A DNA stretch of 64,000 nt from Hymenobacter chitinivorans DSM 11115 (GCF_002797555.1 NZ_PGFA01000001.1:1-64000), one strand, 5' to 3'; shown: positions 34,397 to 43,583, numbered from the stretch's first letter. Notes: a model not told the origin generated them from the sequence alone. Made by a program: numbers and translations.

Positions 34397-35563
34397 ATGA
34401 AAACTCTACTCCAGACGGCCACCGCGCTGGCGTTGTTGCTGCCCGCCGCCAGCCAGGCCCAAAGCACCATTACGGGCACCATCGTCAGCGGCGGCCTTAC
34501 GCGCGAGTACCGGCTCTACATTCCGGCCGCGTATTCGGCCACCAAGGCGGTGCCGCTGCTTTTCAACCTGCACGGCTACAGCTCCAACAACCTGGAGCAG
34601 GAAGTGTACGGCGACTTCCGGTCTATTGCCGATACGGCCAATTTCCTGATCGTGCACCCCAACGGCACCATTGATGGTACGGGCAACCGCTACTGGAACA
34701 CGTTCACGGCCCCCGGCGCGGGTGGCCCCGATGACGTGGCGTTTCTGTCCGACTTGCTCACCAGCCTGCAGGCCCGCTACTCCATCGACGCGGACCGCGT
34801 TTACAGCACCGGCATGAGCAACGGGGGCTTTATGAGCTACGAGCTGGCCTGCAAGCTCAGCAACCGGATAGCCGCCATTGGTTCGGTGACGGGCAGCCTG
34901 GTGCAAAGTCGCCTGGGGGCCTGCACGCCCCAGCACCCGGTGCCGGTCATGGAAATTCACGGCACGGCCGACAACACAGTACCTTATAACGGCAACATTC
35001 TGTTCGTGCCCATCCCGGCGGTAGTCGATTACTGGGTGCGCTTCAATGGCTGCTCTGCTACGCCCACCGTCACGACCGTGCCCAACACCAACACCACCGA
35101 TGGTAGCACGGCAGAACGCTACGTGTACGGCGGGGGCCGCAACGGCAGCGCGGTGGAGCACTACAAAATCATCGGGGGCGGCCACACTTGGCCGGGCGCA
35201 GTGGTCAACATCGGCGTAACGAACCGCGACATCAACGCCAGCGTGGAAGTGTGGCGCTTTTTGCGGCGCTACCGCCTTAGTCGGCTGAGCGGGCCGCTGA
35301 GTACCGGTAACGCTACTGCCCCTGCCGCCCTGACGCTTTATCCCAACCCCGCTACCGACCTGGTAACGGTACGGGCCGCTACCCGCCTGCAGCCCGCCCA
35401 GCTCACCGTTCTCGATGCCCTGGGCCGCCCCGTAGCCGCCCACGCCACGGCCGCCCCCGACGGCACGCTGCTAGTTGCAACCAGCCCGTGGGCCAGTGGC
35501 GTGTACGTGCTGCGCCTCACGACGCCCGGTGGCCAAACTTACCAGAAGCTGGTGAAGCCGTAG
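34397..35563 (+). CDS. Secreted polyhydroxybutyrate-depolymerase/feruloyl-esterase-like enzyme with T9SS domain
   Basis: 388 residues. A signal peptide (TALALLLPAASQAQ) comes first. An alpha/beta hydrolase of the LpqC/PHB-depolymerase family covers about 25-300: oxyanion region LLFNLHGYSSNN, nucleophile S141 in GMSNGGFM, acid region MEIHGTADNTVPYNG, and histidine in GGGHTWPG. The last 80 residues (LYPNPATDLVTV to YQKLVKP) are a type IX C-terminal sorting domain. It probably cleaves esters of polyhydroxyalkanoates or plant phenolics outside the cell. Which of these is open. Confidence 0.9.
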   Translation: MKTLLQTATALALLLPAASQAQSTITGTIVSGGLTREYRLYIPAAYSATKAVPLLFNLHGYSSNNLEQEVYGDFRSIADTANFLIVHPNGTIDGTGNRYWNTFTAPGAGGPDDVAFLSDLLTSLQARYSIDADRVYSTGMSNGGFMSYELACKLSNRIAAIGSVTGSLVQSRLGACTPQHPVPVMEIHGTADNTVPYNGNILFVPIPAVVDYWVRFNGCSATPTVTTVPNTNTTDGSTAERYVYGGGRNGSAVEHYKIIGGGHTWPGAVVNIGVTNRDINASVEVWRFLRRYRLSRLSGPLSTGNATAPAALTLYPNPATDLVTVRAATRLQPAQLTVLDALGRPVAAHATAAPDGTLLVATSPWASGVYVLRLTTPGGQTYQKLVKP

Positions 35564-35580
35564 GCCAGCGCAATAAAGCA

Positions 35581-35616
35581 GAAAAGGCCGCGGATATGAA
35601 TATCCGCGGCCTTTTC
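35581..35616. terminator. Bidirectional terminator
   Basis: A perfect 17-bp stem beginning GAAAAGGCCGCGGATAT with a 2-nt loop, between the convergent esterase and glycine-zipper genes. Confidence 0.9.
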
Positions 35617-35651
35617 CGTTGCTGCCGAGGCCGGCAGAGGTTGCTCGGGGG

Positions 35652-35942
35652 TTAGTCTTTGCGGGTGTACTCGGCGTGACGAACCGGGTCTTTTTTCTTG
35701 TCTTTCTTGCGGCCAATCAGGCCCCCGGCCGCGGCCCCGGCCACGCCGCCAATGACAGCGCCTTTGGTGCCGCCCACTACGGCGCCGCCCACGACGCCCG
35801 CGCCGCCCCCAATGGCTGCGCCCTTGGCTTTTTTGCTCCAGCCTTTCTTGGGCTCCGTCTGGGCGTGGGCTTCATTGCTGAGACTGGTGCTGAGCATAAA
35901 CAAGGCCAGCAGCATGGTCAGATATATCTTGAACGTTTTCAT
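35652..35942 (-). CDS. Glycine-zipper small secreted protein
   Basis: 96 residues. The signal peptide (YLTMLLALFMLSTSLSNEAHAQ) is followed by a Lys-rich linker, then a glycine zipper (AIGGGAGVVGGAVVGGTKGAVIGGVAGAAAGGLIG) and a basic tail. Proteins of this type insert into or associate with membranes. Many are described only as YMGG-like. Upstream, a TACGTTTT sequence lies at a promoter-like position. Function is not known. Confidence 0.85.
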   Translation of the reverse strand: MKTFKIYLTMLLALFMLSTSLSNEAHAQTEPKKGWSKKAKGAAIGGGAGVVGGAVVGGTKGAVIGGVAGAAAGGLIGRKKDKKKDPVRHAEYTRKD

Positions 35943-36076
35943 GACGTTTGAATTTAAAGTTGATGTAATGGGACTATGTGCCTAAAACGTAGCCCGCCCA
36001 GCCAAGGTTGTGGAGTAGCTTTCCGGGGGCGGAGCCCGTATAGACCGGCGACCTTTCGTCTATCTTCCTCCTGCTT

Positions 36077-36814
36077 ATGACTACCTGGTTTATCGGCTGC
36101 TCGGGCTTCCACTACCGCCACTGGCGGGGCACTTTTTACCCCGAAAAACTGCCCCAGCGCCGCTGGTTCGAGTTTTATGCCCAGTACTTCAACACCCTGG
36201 AGCTAAACGTGACCTTCTACCGGTTTCCCCAGCTTGCCTTCGTCGAAAACTGGTACCAGATCAGCCCGCCCGAATTTGTCTTCGCCACGAAGGCCCCGCG
36301 GCTGATTACCCACTACAAGCAGTTTCACGACTGCGCCCAGTTGCTGGCCGATTTCTACGGCACCATGCAGGAAGGGCTGCGCGAAAAGCTCGGCCCCGTG
36401 TTGTTTCAGCTGCCCCCGCGCACGGTGTACACCGAGGAGCGGCTCTTGCGCCTCGTCGAAAGCCTCGACCCGGCCTTTACCAACGTAGTGGAGTTTCGGC
36501 ACCCGAGCTGGTGGCACGAGCGGGTGTTCCAGGAGCTGAGCCGCCGCAACGTTACGTTCGTGGGCCAGAGCCACCCGGCCCTACCGACTGACGTCATTGC
36601 CAACACCAGCACGCTCTACTACCGCCTGCACGGCATCCCGGAGCTCTATAAGTCGCCCTACTCCGAAGCCGAGCTGCACCAGCTGGCCCACCAGATTCAG
36701 CAGGAGCCGGGCGTAGAGCGGGCCTTTGTGTATTTCAACAACGATATCGACGCCTCTGCCATCCGCAACGGTCAGCAGCTGCGCGACTATTGCCGCCACC
36801 TTGGCACCCCCTAG
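36077..36814 (+). CDS. DUF72 (YecE-like) protein, copy 2
   Basis: 245 residues, the same length as the copy at 32043. It shares FNTLELNVTFYR, GLREKLGPVLFQLPP and VVEFRHPSWW with it, and even a nucleotide run around the FRHPSWW codons is identical. Differences are spread throughout, so the duplication is not recent. The reaction is unknown. It stands alone between a glycine-zipper gene and a terminator shared with the S9 peptidase. Confidence 0.93.
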   Translation: MTTWFIGCSGFHYRHWRGTFYPEKLPQRRWFEFYAQYFNTLELNVTFYRFPQLAFVENWYQISPPEFVFATKAPRLITHYKQFHDCAQLLADFYGTMQEGLREKLGPVLFQLPPRTVYTEERLLRLVESLDPAFTNVVEFRHPSWWHERVFQELSRRNVTFVGQSHPALPTDVIANTSTLYYRLHGIPELYKSPYSEAELHQLAHQIQQEPGVERAFVYFNNDIDASAIRNGQQLRDYCRHLGTP

Positions 36815-36824
36815 GCACCCCACA

Positions 36825-36858
36825 AAAAAGCCTCGCTCCGGATAGAGCGAGGCTTTTT
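36825..36858. terminator. Bidirectional terminator
   Basis: The perfect stem AAAAAGCCTCGCTC/GAGCGAGGCTTTTT with a 6-nt loop, between the DUF72 copy 2 gene and the S9 peptidase. Confidence 0.92.
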
Positions 36859-36877
36859 GATACAAGCAAACAGCGGG

Positions 36878-39343
36878 CTAATTGCCTTCCGTCTTGGCCC
36901 CAACGGCGCTTTGGTCGGGCGTGGTGGGAGCTTCGGCAGCGGCCGGCTGCTTCACGTACTTATCCAGCCAGGTATTCATTTCCCATAACGTGTGCAGAAT
37001 GGATTCCCGGGCCGCGTAGCCGTGGGCCTCAAAGGGCAGCACCACGTAGCGCACCGTGGCGCCGTGGCCCTTCAAGGCGTTGTAAAACCGCTCACTCTGC
37101 AACGGGAAGGTGCCCGAGTTGTTATCGGCCTCCCCGTGAATTAGCAGCAGCGGGGTCTTAATTTTGTCGGCGTACGTGAAGGGCGACATGTTGGTATATA
37201 CTTCCGGCGCTTCCCAGTACGTACGCTCCTCAGCCTGGAAACCAAAGGGCGTGAGCGTGCGGTTGTAGGCGCCGCTGCGGGCAATGCCGGCCTTAAACAG
37301 GTCGGTGTGGGCCAGCAGGTTGGCCGTCATAAAGGCTCCGTAGGAGTGCCCCATTACCGCTACCCGCTTCCGGTCGACTACGCCCAGGCGGGCCCCCTCA
37401 TCAATGGCGGCTTTGGCGCTGGCCGTCAGCTGCTCGATGTACGTGTCGTTTGGTTCTTTCGAGCCTTCGCCCACAATCGGAATGCTGGTGGCCTGCAGCA
37501 CGGCATAGCCCTGGGTAACCCAGTAAATCGGGGAGCCCCAGCTTAGGCGGGTAAAGGCGTAGGGCGAGCCTTTCACCTGGCCGGCATTGGCCTTGTTCTT
37601 AAACTCCACCGGGTAGGCTTCCATGAGGGTGGGCAGGGGCCCGTTCTCTTTTTTGTAGCCGTAGGGCAAATACAGGTTGGCCGTCAGGTCCACGCCGTCG
37701 GCCCGCTTGTACTTGAGCACCTGCTTGGTCAGGTTGCCCACGGCCGCGTAGGGGTTGTCAAACTTAGTCAGGGGCGTCAGCTTGGCGCTTTTTACTTCCC
37801 GAAGGTAGTAGTTCGGCGTTTCCTGCTGCGACTCGCGCCGGGTCAGCAGCTGGCGCTTCGACAGGTCCAGAATGGCTACGGGCACTTCGTAGTACGGAGC
37901 CTCGGAGCGCCACCAGCGGGTACTTTTCTTGGTAGCTACGGCTACTTCGTCCACAAACGGCCGGTCGCCTTCCGGGGAAGCGCCGGTGCCGATAAAGTAG
38001 AGCGTTTCGCCCTTGGCATCAGTGGCCAGCACTTCGTTGCCGGTAAGGTTGCGCTGGGTGTAGGGAGTGCCGGGCGCAGTGTACGTATCCTGGGAAGACC
38101 GGTCGAAGAGCACGGCCGGCGCCGCTTTGGTCGTCGGATTCAGGGTCCAGGTCATTTCCTTGCGGTCGGCCCAGCGGTAGCCTTCCACCAGCGCCAGGTT
38201 GGCGTTGCCCCAGATAATATCCCGGAAGCGCAGCGGCAGGGCCGCCAGCTCCTGCGGGTCGGTTTCGAAGGGCGCGGCCTGCGTGAAAATCTTGTCGCGC
38301 ACGGTGGCCGGCGTTTTTGGGTCGCCCCCGTCCTGGGCTTCCACCCAGTACAAGGTCGCGGGAGCGTCGGCGCGCCAGTCGTGGCCGCGCTGCCCGGTGG
38401 GCACGGCATCGAAGCTGCTGGGCACGTTGTCGGCCAGGGGCAGGTCAGCCATGGTTTTCACCACCAGGCCTTCCATGCTGAGTACATCTACCTGCAGCGG
38501 AAAATCGGTGTAGGGCAGGGTGTAGGAAAACGGCCGGTGCAGGGTCTTCACCAAGGCGTAGCGGCCATTGGGCGAAGGCGAGGCTTGCTGCACAATGCCG
38601 GGCTGACCCAGCGGCTGCATGCGGCCCGTCACGGTTACTTTCACCACCTGGGCCGTGGCGTAAAACTCGAACAGCTTCTCGTCGGTCGGGCTTTTCAGCA
38701 AATCCTGGTAGGTGCGGGCCGGTGCCTTCTTCCCGCTGTTTTCCTGCACCGTGGGGCCCATGGGCACGGGATTAAGAATCGGCGTGTCGCCGCGGCCCCC
38801 CACGCAGGCGCGGGCCAGCAGCGTCTGGCTATCCGACACCCACTCGTAGGACTTGCCAAAGACGCTGTTCAAAAACAGGTTGGGCATCAGGCGGGCCGAG
38901 GCTGAGGCCACGTCCAGCAGCCAGAGCTCCACGTGCCGGTCGGCGGTGTGGGTGAAGGCTACCTTAGTGTTGTCCGGCGACCAGGTTACTTCGCTAATGC
39001 GGGCCTTGGCCGGCAAGCCCTGCACCAGCAGTTCCTTGCCGTCGGGCAGGTGCTTGAGGCGGAGCTTGGTGATGTAGTTTGTCCGGCTGGGCCCGTTGGT
39101 TTTGGGATTAATACGCAACCCGCCAACGCGCAGCTCCGGCTGCGAGAGCTCGGCAATGCTGGGCATGTCCTGGTTATCGAGCAGCAGCATCCACTGCCCA
39201 TTCGACGAAACGCTGACCCGGGGGGTAGAAGGAGCCTCGGCCAGGGCCACGATGGACTTGGGAGGAGTCTGGTACATCACGTCCTGCGCCGAGCTAGTCA
39301 GACTACAAAACATGATGGCACTAAAAAAGTACAATATTTTCAT
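36878..39343 (-). CDS. Secreted S9-family serine peptidase (glutamyl-endopeptidase-like)
   Basis: 821 residues. A short signal peptide (ILYFFSAIMFCSLTSSAQ) is followed by a long beta-propeller region (about 40-560). The alpha/beta hydrolase domain has nucleophile S667 in GHSYGAF, D740 in HGEADNNSG and H774 in FEAHGY. The N-terminal phrase YQTPPKSIVALAEAPSTPRVS and the EERTYWEAPEVY region are typical of the S9 group annotated as prolyl oligopeptidase or glutamyl endopeptidase in Bacteroidota. It probably degrades peptides in the periplasm. The C-terminal tail (PAAAEAPTTPDQSAVGAKTEGN region) is low complexity and unlike a T9SS domain. Confidence 0.93.
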   Translation of the reverse strand: MKILYFFSAIMFCSLTSSAQDVMYQTPPKSIVALAEAPSTPRVSVSSNGQWMLLLDNQDMPSIAELSQPELRVGGLRINPKTNGPSRTNYITKLRLKHLPDGKELLVQGLPAKARISEVTWSPDNTKVAFTHTADRHVELWLLDVASASARLMPNLFLNSVFGKSYEWVSDSQTLLARACVGGRGDTPILNPVPMGPTVQENSGKKAPARTYQDLLKSPTDEKLFEFYATAQVVKVTVTGRMQPLGQPGIVQQASPSPNGRYALVKTLHRPFSYTLPYTDFPLQVDVLSMEGLVVKTMADLPLADNVPSSFDAVPTGQRGHDWRADAPATLYWVEAQDGGDPKTPATVRDKIFTQAAPFETDPQELAALPLRFRDIIWGNANLALVEGYRWADRKEMTWTLNPTTKAAPAVLFDRSSQDTYTAPGTPYTQRNLTGNEVLATDAKGETLYFIGTGASPEGDRPFVDEVAVATKKSTRWWRSEAPYYEVPVAILDLSKRQLLTRRESQQETPNYYLREVKSAKLTPLTKFDNPYAAVGNLTKQVLKYKRADGVDLTANLYLPYGYKKENGPLPTLMEAYPVEFKNKANAGQVKGSPYAFTRLSWGSPIYWVTQGYAVLQATSIPIVGEGSKEPNDTYIEQLTASAKAAIDEGARLGVVDRKRVAVMGHSYGAFMTANLLAHTDLFKAGIARSGAYNRTLTPFGFQAEERTYWEAPEVYTNMSPFTYADKIKTPLLLIHGEADNNSGTFPLQSERFYNALKGHGATVRYVVLPFEAHGYAARESILHTLWEMNTWLDKYVKQPAAAEAPTTPDQSAVGAKTEGN

Positions 39344-39556
39344 AGAGAACTAAAAGGGAGTTTCCGGGAAGCAAAGTAAAAAAGCCGTGTAAGATACGAT
39401 AAGACAAGCCGCTAGCTAGGGCAATTTTTACCGATCCTACAAAATTACACATTATTTAGAACTGGATTTTAAATAGTCGAGGAAAAGCTGCGCGGAAGAA
39501 AAGTGCAATTATTTTGCGGCTTCACAAATTCCCGGTTCCAGGGCCGCGGGCAAAAA

Positions 39557-39589
39557 AAAAGTGGCCAGCTACGGGAGCTGGCCACTTTT
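39557..39589. terminator. Terminator after the OmpA gene
   Basis: The stem AAAAGTGGCCAGCT/AGCTGGCCACTTTT with a 5-nt loop, flanked by a long A-run on the plus-strand left side. On the minus strand, downstream of the OmpA stop, this becomes the T-run. Confidence 0.9.
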
Positions 39590-39630
39590 GGGGTATTTAC
39601 TCTGGGCGTATGTGCCAGAGGCCGGGGAGC

Positions 39631-41226
39631 TTACTTACGACGGGCCGGGGCGGCTTTCTTTACCGGCGCCTTTTTCACCGGAGCTTTCTTGACTGGGGCG
39701 GCTTTCACCGGCGCGGCAGGAATCTCGGGGGCGGGGCCGTACTTCGTCTCGGCAGGGTTCGGGTCACCGGGCAGGTACACGTCGAACTCTACGCGGCGGT
39801 TGATGGCCCGGCCGGCTTCGGTAGCGTTGTCGGCAATCGGCTTGGTTTCGCCGTAGCCGTGCGACACAATCCGGTCGGCGGGGATACCCTTGCTGAGCAT
39901 GTAGGTGCGGGCCGAGGCGGCGCGGGCATCCGACAGACGCAGGTTGTAGGCATCGTCACCCTTGTTATCGGCGTGGGCCGAGATGCCCAGCGAGTAGTCG
40001 GGGTAGGCGTTCAGGATTTCAACCAGGCCATTCAGGGTCGGGAACGAAATCGGCTTCAGCGTCGCCTTATCGAACTCGAACTGGATGTACTTGGTGGCTT
40101 CCTGGAGCTTTTTCTTCTCTTCTACCTTCATTTCCGGGCAGCCTTTGTTCGAAGCCGGGCCGGGACGCTGCGGGCAGCGGTCTTGGTAATCTGGAACACC
40201 GTCACCATCGCTGTCTACGGGGCAGCCGTTGGCATCAACTTTCACACCAGCCGGCGTGCCGGGGCACTTATCGGCCGAGTCAATTACGCCGTCATTGTCG
40301 GCGTCGGGGCAGCCGCGGAGTTCGGCTTTGCCGGGGGTATCGGGGCAGGCGTCGTCGCCGTCGCGCACACCATCACCGTCGCGGTCGGGGCAGCCTTCGA
40401 GCGTGGCCAGGCCTTTTTCGGTGGGGCATTTATCTTGGTAATCTGGTACCCCGTCGCCGTCGCCATCGAGGGGGCAGCCGTTGGCATCCACGGCCACGCC
40501 GGTGGGCGTTCCGGGGCACTTATCCTTTTTGTCGCTCACGCCGTCGCCGTCCGTGTCGATGGTCTTGCCGAAGTTGAAGGTCAGGCCGGCCGTGTGTTGC
40601 AGGTACCGGTCGTTGATGTGGCCTTTCTCCGTGATGCCGTCAATCTGGTCGGTCAGGATGTAGTGCTGGCCGGTCTGGATGAAGGCCGATACGCTCGACG
40701 AGAAGTTCAGCCGGATACCGGCGGCGCCGTGAATATCGAAGGCGTACAGGTCGCGGTTGTCGGGCGTGCCGCCCGTTACTTTAAACCGGTCGGTGCTGGC
40801 GAAGAAGATGCCGGGGGCCAGGCTCAGGTAGGGGGCGAAGAAGGCGTCTTCCTTCAGGGCCCAGCCGTTGTTGAGCTTCAGCGTGACGGGAATGCCAATG
40901 TTGACCACGTTGGCGCGGAAGCCGCTGAACGCCTGGTTCATGTTGTAGGGCGGGTCGGCCGAGAAAGCCATTTCGCCGTAGCTCAGGTCCAGGCCCAGGT
41001 CGAGGCCGGGGGTGAGGTAGCGGCTCAGCTTGAGGCCCGCGCCAAACTCAATCTTGTCGTTTTTAAACCATTCCGTGCCCAGGTCACCGTGGTATTGCAA
41101 GGTGGAGCCGTAGAGGCTAAGGCCGGTTTTTTTCTCGGCATTTTGGCTGTGTCCGTCGCGCGGCGCCAGGGCCAGCAGCGTCAACCCCAGCAGCAAGGCT
41201 TTCGGGGAGGTAAGGTGTAGTCTCAT
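39631..41226 (-). CDS. OmpA-family outer-membrane protein with thrombospondin type 3 repeats
   Basis: 531 residues. The signal peptide (ALLLGLTLLALAPRDGHS) is followed by a membrane beta-barrel-like domain (about 30-200). Calcium-binding type 3 repeats (about 200-330) contain repeated DGDGVPDYQDKCP and DADNDGVIDSADKCPG motifs. The OmpA C-terminal peptidoglycan-binding domain has FEFDKATLKPIS and LRLSDARAASARTYMLSKG. It ends in a Lys/Ala/Pro repeat tail (APVKKAPVKKAPVKK). It links the outer membrane to the cell wall. It has a long upstream region of about 560 bp. Confidence 0.95.
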   Translation of the reverse strand: MRLHLTSPKALLLGLTLLALAPRDGHSQNAEKKTGLSLYGSTLQYHGDLGTEWFKNDKIEFGAGLKLSRYLTPGLDLGLDLSYGEMAFSADPPYNMNQAFSGFRANVVNIGIPVTLKLNNGWALKEDAFFAPYLSLAPGIFFASTDRFKVTGGTPDNRDLYAFDIHGAAGIRLNFSSSVSAFIQTGQHYILTDQIDGITEKGHINDRYLQHTAGLTFNFGKTIDTDGDGVSDKKDKCPGTPTGVAVDANGCPLDGDGDGVPDYQDKCPTEKGLATLEGCPDRDGDGVRDGDDACPDTPGKAELRGCPDADNDGVIDSADKCPGTPAGVKVDANGCPVDSDGDGVPDYQDRCPQRPGPASNKGCPEMKVEEKKKLQEATKYIQFEFDKATLKPISFPTLNGLVEILNAYPDYSLGISAHADNKGDDAYNLRLSDARAASARTYMLSKGIPADRIVSHGYGETKPIADNATEAGRAINRRVEFDVYLPGDPNPAETKYGPAPEIPAAPVKAAPVKKAPVKKAPVKKAAPARRK

Positions 41227-41791
41227 ATAGTAGAACAGAAGTGAGGAAAGTGCAGGTACCCTCTATGGTGGTGTCGCTATATACCTGAGGCCGCCGGATA
41301 AGGTTGTTCTTACCGTTGCTATCTGTTCTATGATGTATCCTATCAAAAGCCGGATTTCAGGCTGGCCCTATTCCGTAGCTAGTGCTGAGCTTAGACTGCT
41401 TAGGTCCGGCTTTTGTCTTATTAGTGAGGAGCTTAACGCAAAAGAATGCACCCGTCTACTGCCCGAAATCAGTGGTTAATATTTTGACTTTAAGTATTTT
41501 GTATTTCTAATAAAGACCAGCAAGTAAGGCAGTAACTATTGGATTCGTACAATCAAATAGTGCTGTTCGGCCGGCTACTACCTGCGCACTTGGAATCCGA
41601 AAACTACGGTTGAGCTTGCGGGCAAAATCAGTGTTAGAGCCCAAAAAAAAGTGCCGAGGGGCGCAGTTTTTTTCAAAATCCGGCCAGTCGGCAGCGTGGT
41701 AATTCCGGAGCCGGAGCTAGCAAAACAGCCCGCCCCACTGCATAAGTGGAGCGGGCTGAAGGGCGTGGTCAAACCCGGCAAAACTGCCGGT
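41227..41791. other. Long upstream/intergenic region of the OmpA gene
   Basis: This gap separates two minus-strand genes: the OmpA gene starts at 41226, and osmC ends at 41792. An 11-bp inverted repeat CAAAAGCCGGA/TCCGGCTTTTG brackets about 50 bp (41344-41415), and an AT-rich stretch lies near 41475-41515. An osmC terminator lies at 41726-41758. A 67-codon minus-strand frame at 41578-41781 has no support. Confidence 0.5.
41726..41758 (-). terminator. Terminator after osmC
   Basis: The CAGCCCGC stem pairs with GCGGGCTG, with inner CCACT/AGTGG and a short loop. On the minus strand it is followed by GTTTTGC. Confidence 0.65.
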
Positions 41792-42190
41792 TTAGGCCAG
41801 CTGGGTGCTAATGGGCACGGCTCCCATCAGGGTTTTGTGAATGGGGCAAAGCTCGGCTACGCGCAGCAGGCGCAGGCGCTGTTCCTCGGTCAGCTGCTCA
41901 CCGGCGAGTTGCAAGGCGCAGCCCAGCCGGGTTACCACCTGCTGCTCGTTGCGCTCCAGCGTCACCTGGGCTTCCACGCCGGTCAGGGGCCACTGCTTAC
42001 GCTGGGCGTACATGCGCACCGTGATGCAGACGCAGGCGCTGAGCGAGGCGGCCAGCAGCTCGCCGGGCGTAAGGCCCAGATTCTGGCCGCCCTTGTCCAG
42101 CGGCTCATCGGCCAGGAGCTCGTGGCCGGTGTCGGAAGTAATGCGCGTGAGGTAGGGTTCGGGGCCCGAGCGGCCGGTTAGCGTGGGCAT
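41792..42190 (-). CDS. OsmC-family peroxiredoxin
   Basis: 132 residues from ATG 42190; a longer in-frame version from 42349 overlaps the pirin gene and is rejected. The two-cysteine OsmC signature is complete: ELLAASLSACVCITVRMYA (C53 or C55) and AELCPIHKTL (C115). OsmC proteins reduce organic hydroperoxides. It starts 2 bp after the pirin stop, so it is cotranscribed as the last gene of a four-gene electrophile/peroxide cluster. Confidence 0.92.
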   Translation of the reverse strand: MPTLTGRSGPEPYLTRITSDTGHELLADEPLDKGGQNLGLTPGELLAASLSACVCITVRMYAQRKQWPLTGVEAQVTLERNEQQVVTRLGCALQLAGEQLTEEQRLRLLRVAELCPIHKTLMGAVPISTQLA

Positions 42191-42192
42191 AG

Positions 42193-42903
42193 CTAGTGGT
42201 TGATGGGCGCTTCGATGACGATAAACTTGCTTTCCTGGCTGCTGGCAATGCTGACCAACTCTGTGTCCCAGAGCCCAATACTGTCGCGCTTCTGCAGCAG
42301 CTGGCCGTTCACCGTTATTTCGCCTTCCATCAGGAACACGAAGACGCACTTGTTGAGCGGCTTCAGTGGGTAGTCCACGGTCTGGCCGGCGTCGTAGTAG
42401 CCCAGGCTGAGCTTGGCGTTCTGGTTGATCCAGACGTGGGCCGTGCCTTCCTCGTTGCTGACGATGGTGGTCAGCTGGTTGCGGCGCTTTTCGGCCGGGA
42501 AGCTGCGTTTCTGGTAGCGCGGCGTCACGTTCTGGAGCTTGGGCTCAATCCAGATCTGCAGGAAGTTCACCTCGTCGTCGCCGATGTTGTGCTCCTCGTG
42601 ACGCAGGCCGCTGCCAGCACTCATGATCTGCACCGAGTCGGTACTGACTTCCTCGCGGTAGCCCATCGAGTCGATGTGGTTCATGCGCCCGGCCAGCATC
42701 ACCGAAATGATTTCCATGTTGGCGTGGGCGTGCAGGCCAAACCCGTTGCCGGGCTTCACGAAGTCGTCGTTGAAGACCCGCAGCAGGCCGAAGCCCGCCC
42801 GGTCAGGGTTGTAGTAGGAGCTGAAGCTCAGCGAGAAGTTGCTTTGCAGCCAGCCAATGTCCTTGAGGCCCCGCTCGGCGGCCCGGATGATGCGGTGGTT
42901 CAT
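42193..42903 (-). CDS. Pirin-family bicupin protein
   Basis: 236 residues. The N-terminal cupin contains the metal-site segment NGFGLHAHANMEIISVMLAGRMNHIDSMG and SAGSGLRHEEHN. The C-terminal cupin includes FLMEGEITVNGQ. Related YhaK/YhhW proteins are bicupins, some with quercetin dioxygenase activity. It pairs with the nearby paralogue at 43722. A perfect 31-bp-arm inverted repeat separates it from the nitroreductase gene upstream. Confidence 0.9.
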   Translation of the reverse strand: MNHRIIRAAERGLKDIGWLQSNFSLSFSSYYNPDRAGFGLLRVFNDDFVKPGNGFGLHAHANMEIISVMLAGRMNHIDSMGYREEVSTDSVQIMSAGSGLRHEEHNIGDDEVNFLQIWIEPKLQNVTPRYQKRSFPAEKRRNQLTTIVSNEEGTAHVWINQNAKLSLGYYDAGQTVDYPLKPLNKCVFVFLMEGEITVNGQLLQKRDSIGLWDTELVSIASSQESKFIVIEAPINH

Positions 42904-42909
42904 TCTTTC

Positions 42910-42996
42910 TAGTTGTTAGTTGTTGGTTGTCAGTTGTTAGTCCTAGCTTGGTTGCTAGCTTTTTCCTAACAACTGACAACCAACAACTAACAACTA
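42910..42996. repeat. Perfect 31-bp inverted repeat built from heptamers (copy A)
   Basis: Left arm 42910-42940 is a run of TAGTTGT, TAGTTGT, TGGTTGT, CAGTTGT and TAG. Right arm 42966-42996 is its exact reverse complement. The 25-bp loop contains CTAGC elements. It lies between the pirin gene (start 42903) and the nitroreductase stop (43002). Confidence 0.9.
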
Positions 42997-43001
42997 AAGC
43001 T

Positions 43002-43580
43002 CTACTGCGGCAAATGGGCTTGGAAGGCAATTTCGGCGACGCTTTTGCGCTGGCGGGGAGCTTTTTCCCGGCTCAGGAAGGGCTCTTCCAGCAGCTCGGC
43101 CTCACCCCGGTAGCCCAGCGCAATCATGACGGCGGGCTGCAGGTTGTCGGGCAGCTGAAACACTTCTTTGGCTTTTTCCCGGTCGAAGCCGCCCATGAAG
43201 TGACCGTGCAGGCCCAGGGCCGTGGCTTCCAGAATCAGGTTGCCGTTGGCCAGGCCCAGGTCGTGGAGGGCGGCGCCGTTGGGCGTGCCGTTGTCGTACT
43301 GGGTTTTGGCCAGGGACAGGATGAGCACGGCGGCGTTTTTGGCCCAGGGCTGGTTGCCGGGCATCAGGCAGTCCACCATTTTCTGGAAGGCCTCGGTGTC
43401 GGCGCGGTGGGCGTAGATGTAGCGCCAGGGCTGCTCGTTCATGGCGCTGGCGGCCCAGGCGGCGGCTTCGAATACCTGGCCCAGGGTTTCGGGCGCAATA
43501 GGCTGGGGCGAAAAGGAACGGGGGCTCCAGCGGTTCTTGATCAGCTCGTGCACGGGGTAGGTGGTGGGGGCAGTCTTCAT
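43002..43580 (-). CDS. Nitroreductase-family flavoprotein
   Basis: 192 residues. The FMN-binding start VHELIKNRWSPRSFSPQPI is followed by LGQVFEAAAWAASAMNEQPWRYIYAHR, which is characteristic of the family. Next is ALGLHGHFMGGFDREKA and the C-terminal QPAVMIALGYRGEAE. Such enzymes reduce nitro compounds or quinones with NAD(P)H. It is bracketed by inverted-repeat copies A and B and belongs to the pirin-OsmC cluster, which supports a role in electrophile detoxification. Confidence 0.9.
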   Translation of the reverse strand: MKTAPTTYPVHELIKNRWSPRSFSPQPIAPETLGQVFEAAAWAASAMNEQPWRYIYAHRADTEAFQKMVDCLMPGNQPWAKNAAVLILSLAKTQYDNGTPNGAALHDLGLANGNLILEATALGLHGHFMGGFDREKAKEVFQLPDNLQPAVMIALGYRGEAELLEEPFLSREKAPRQRKSVAEIAFQAHLPQ

Positions 43581-43583
43581 TTT

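Noticed and set aside
39514..41220. Open frame of 568 codons opposite the OmpA gene
   Set aside because: It is a shadow of the OmpA gene, whose calcium repeats and OmpA domain are unmistakable.
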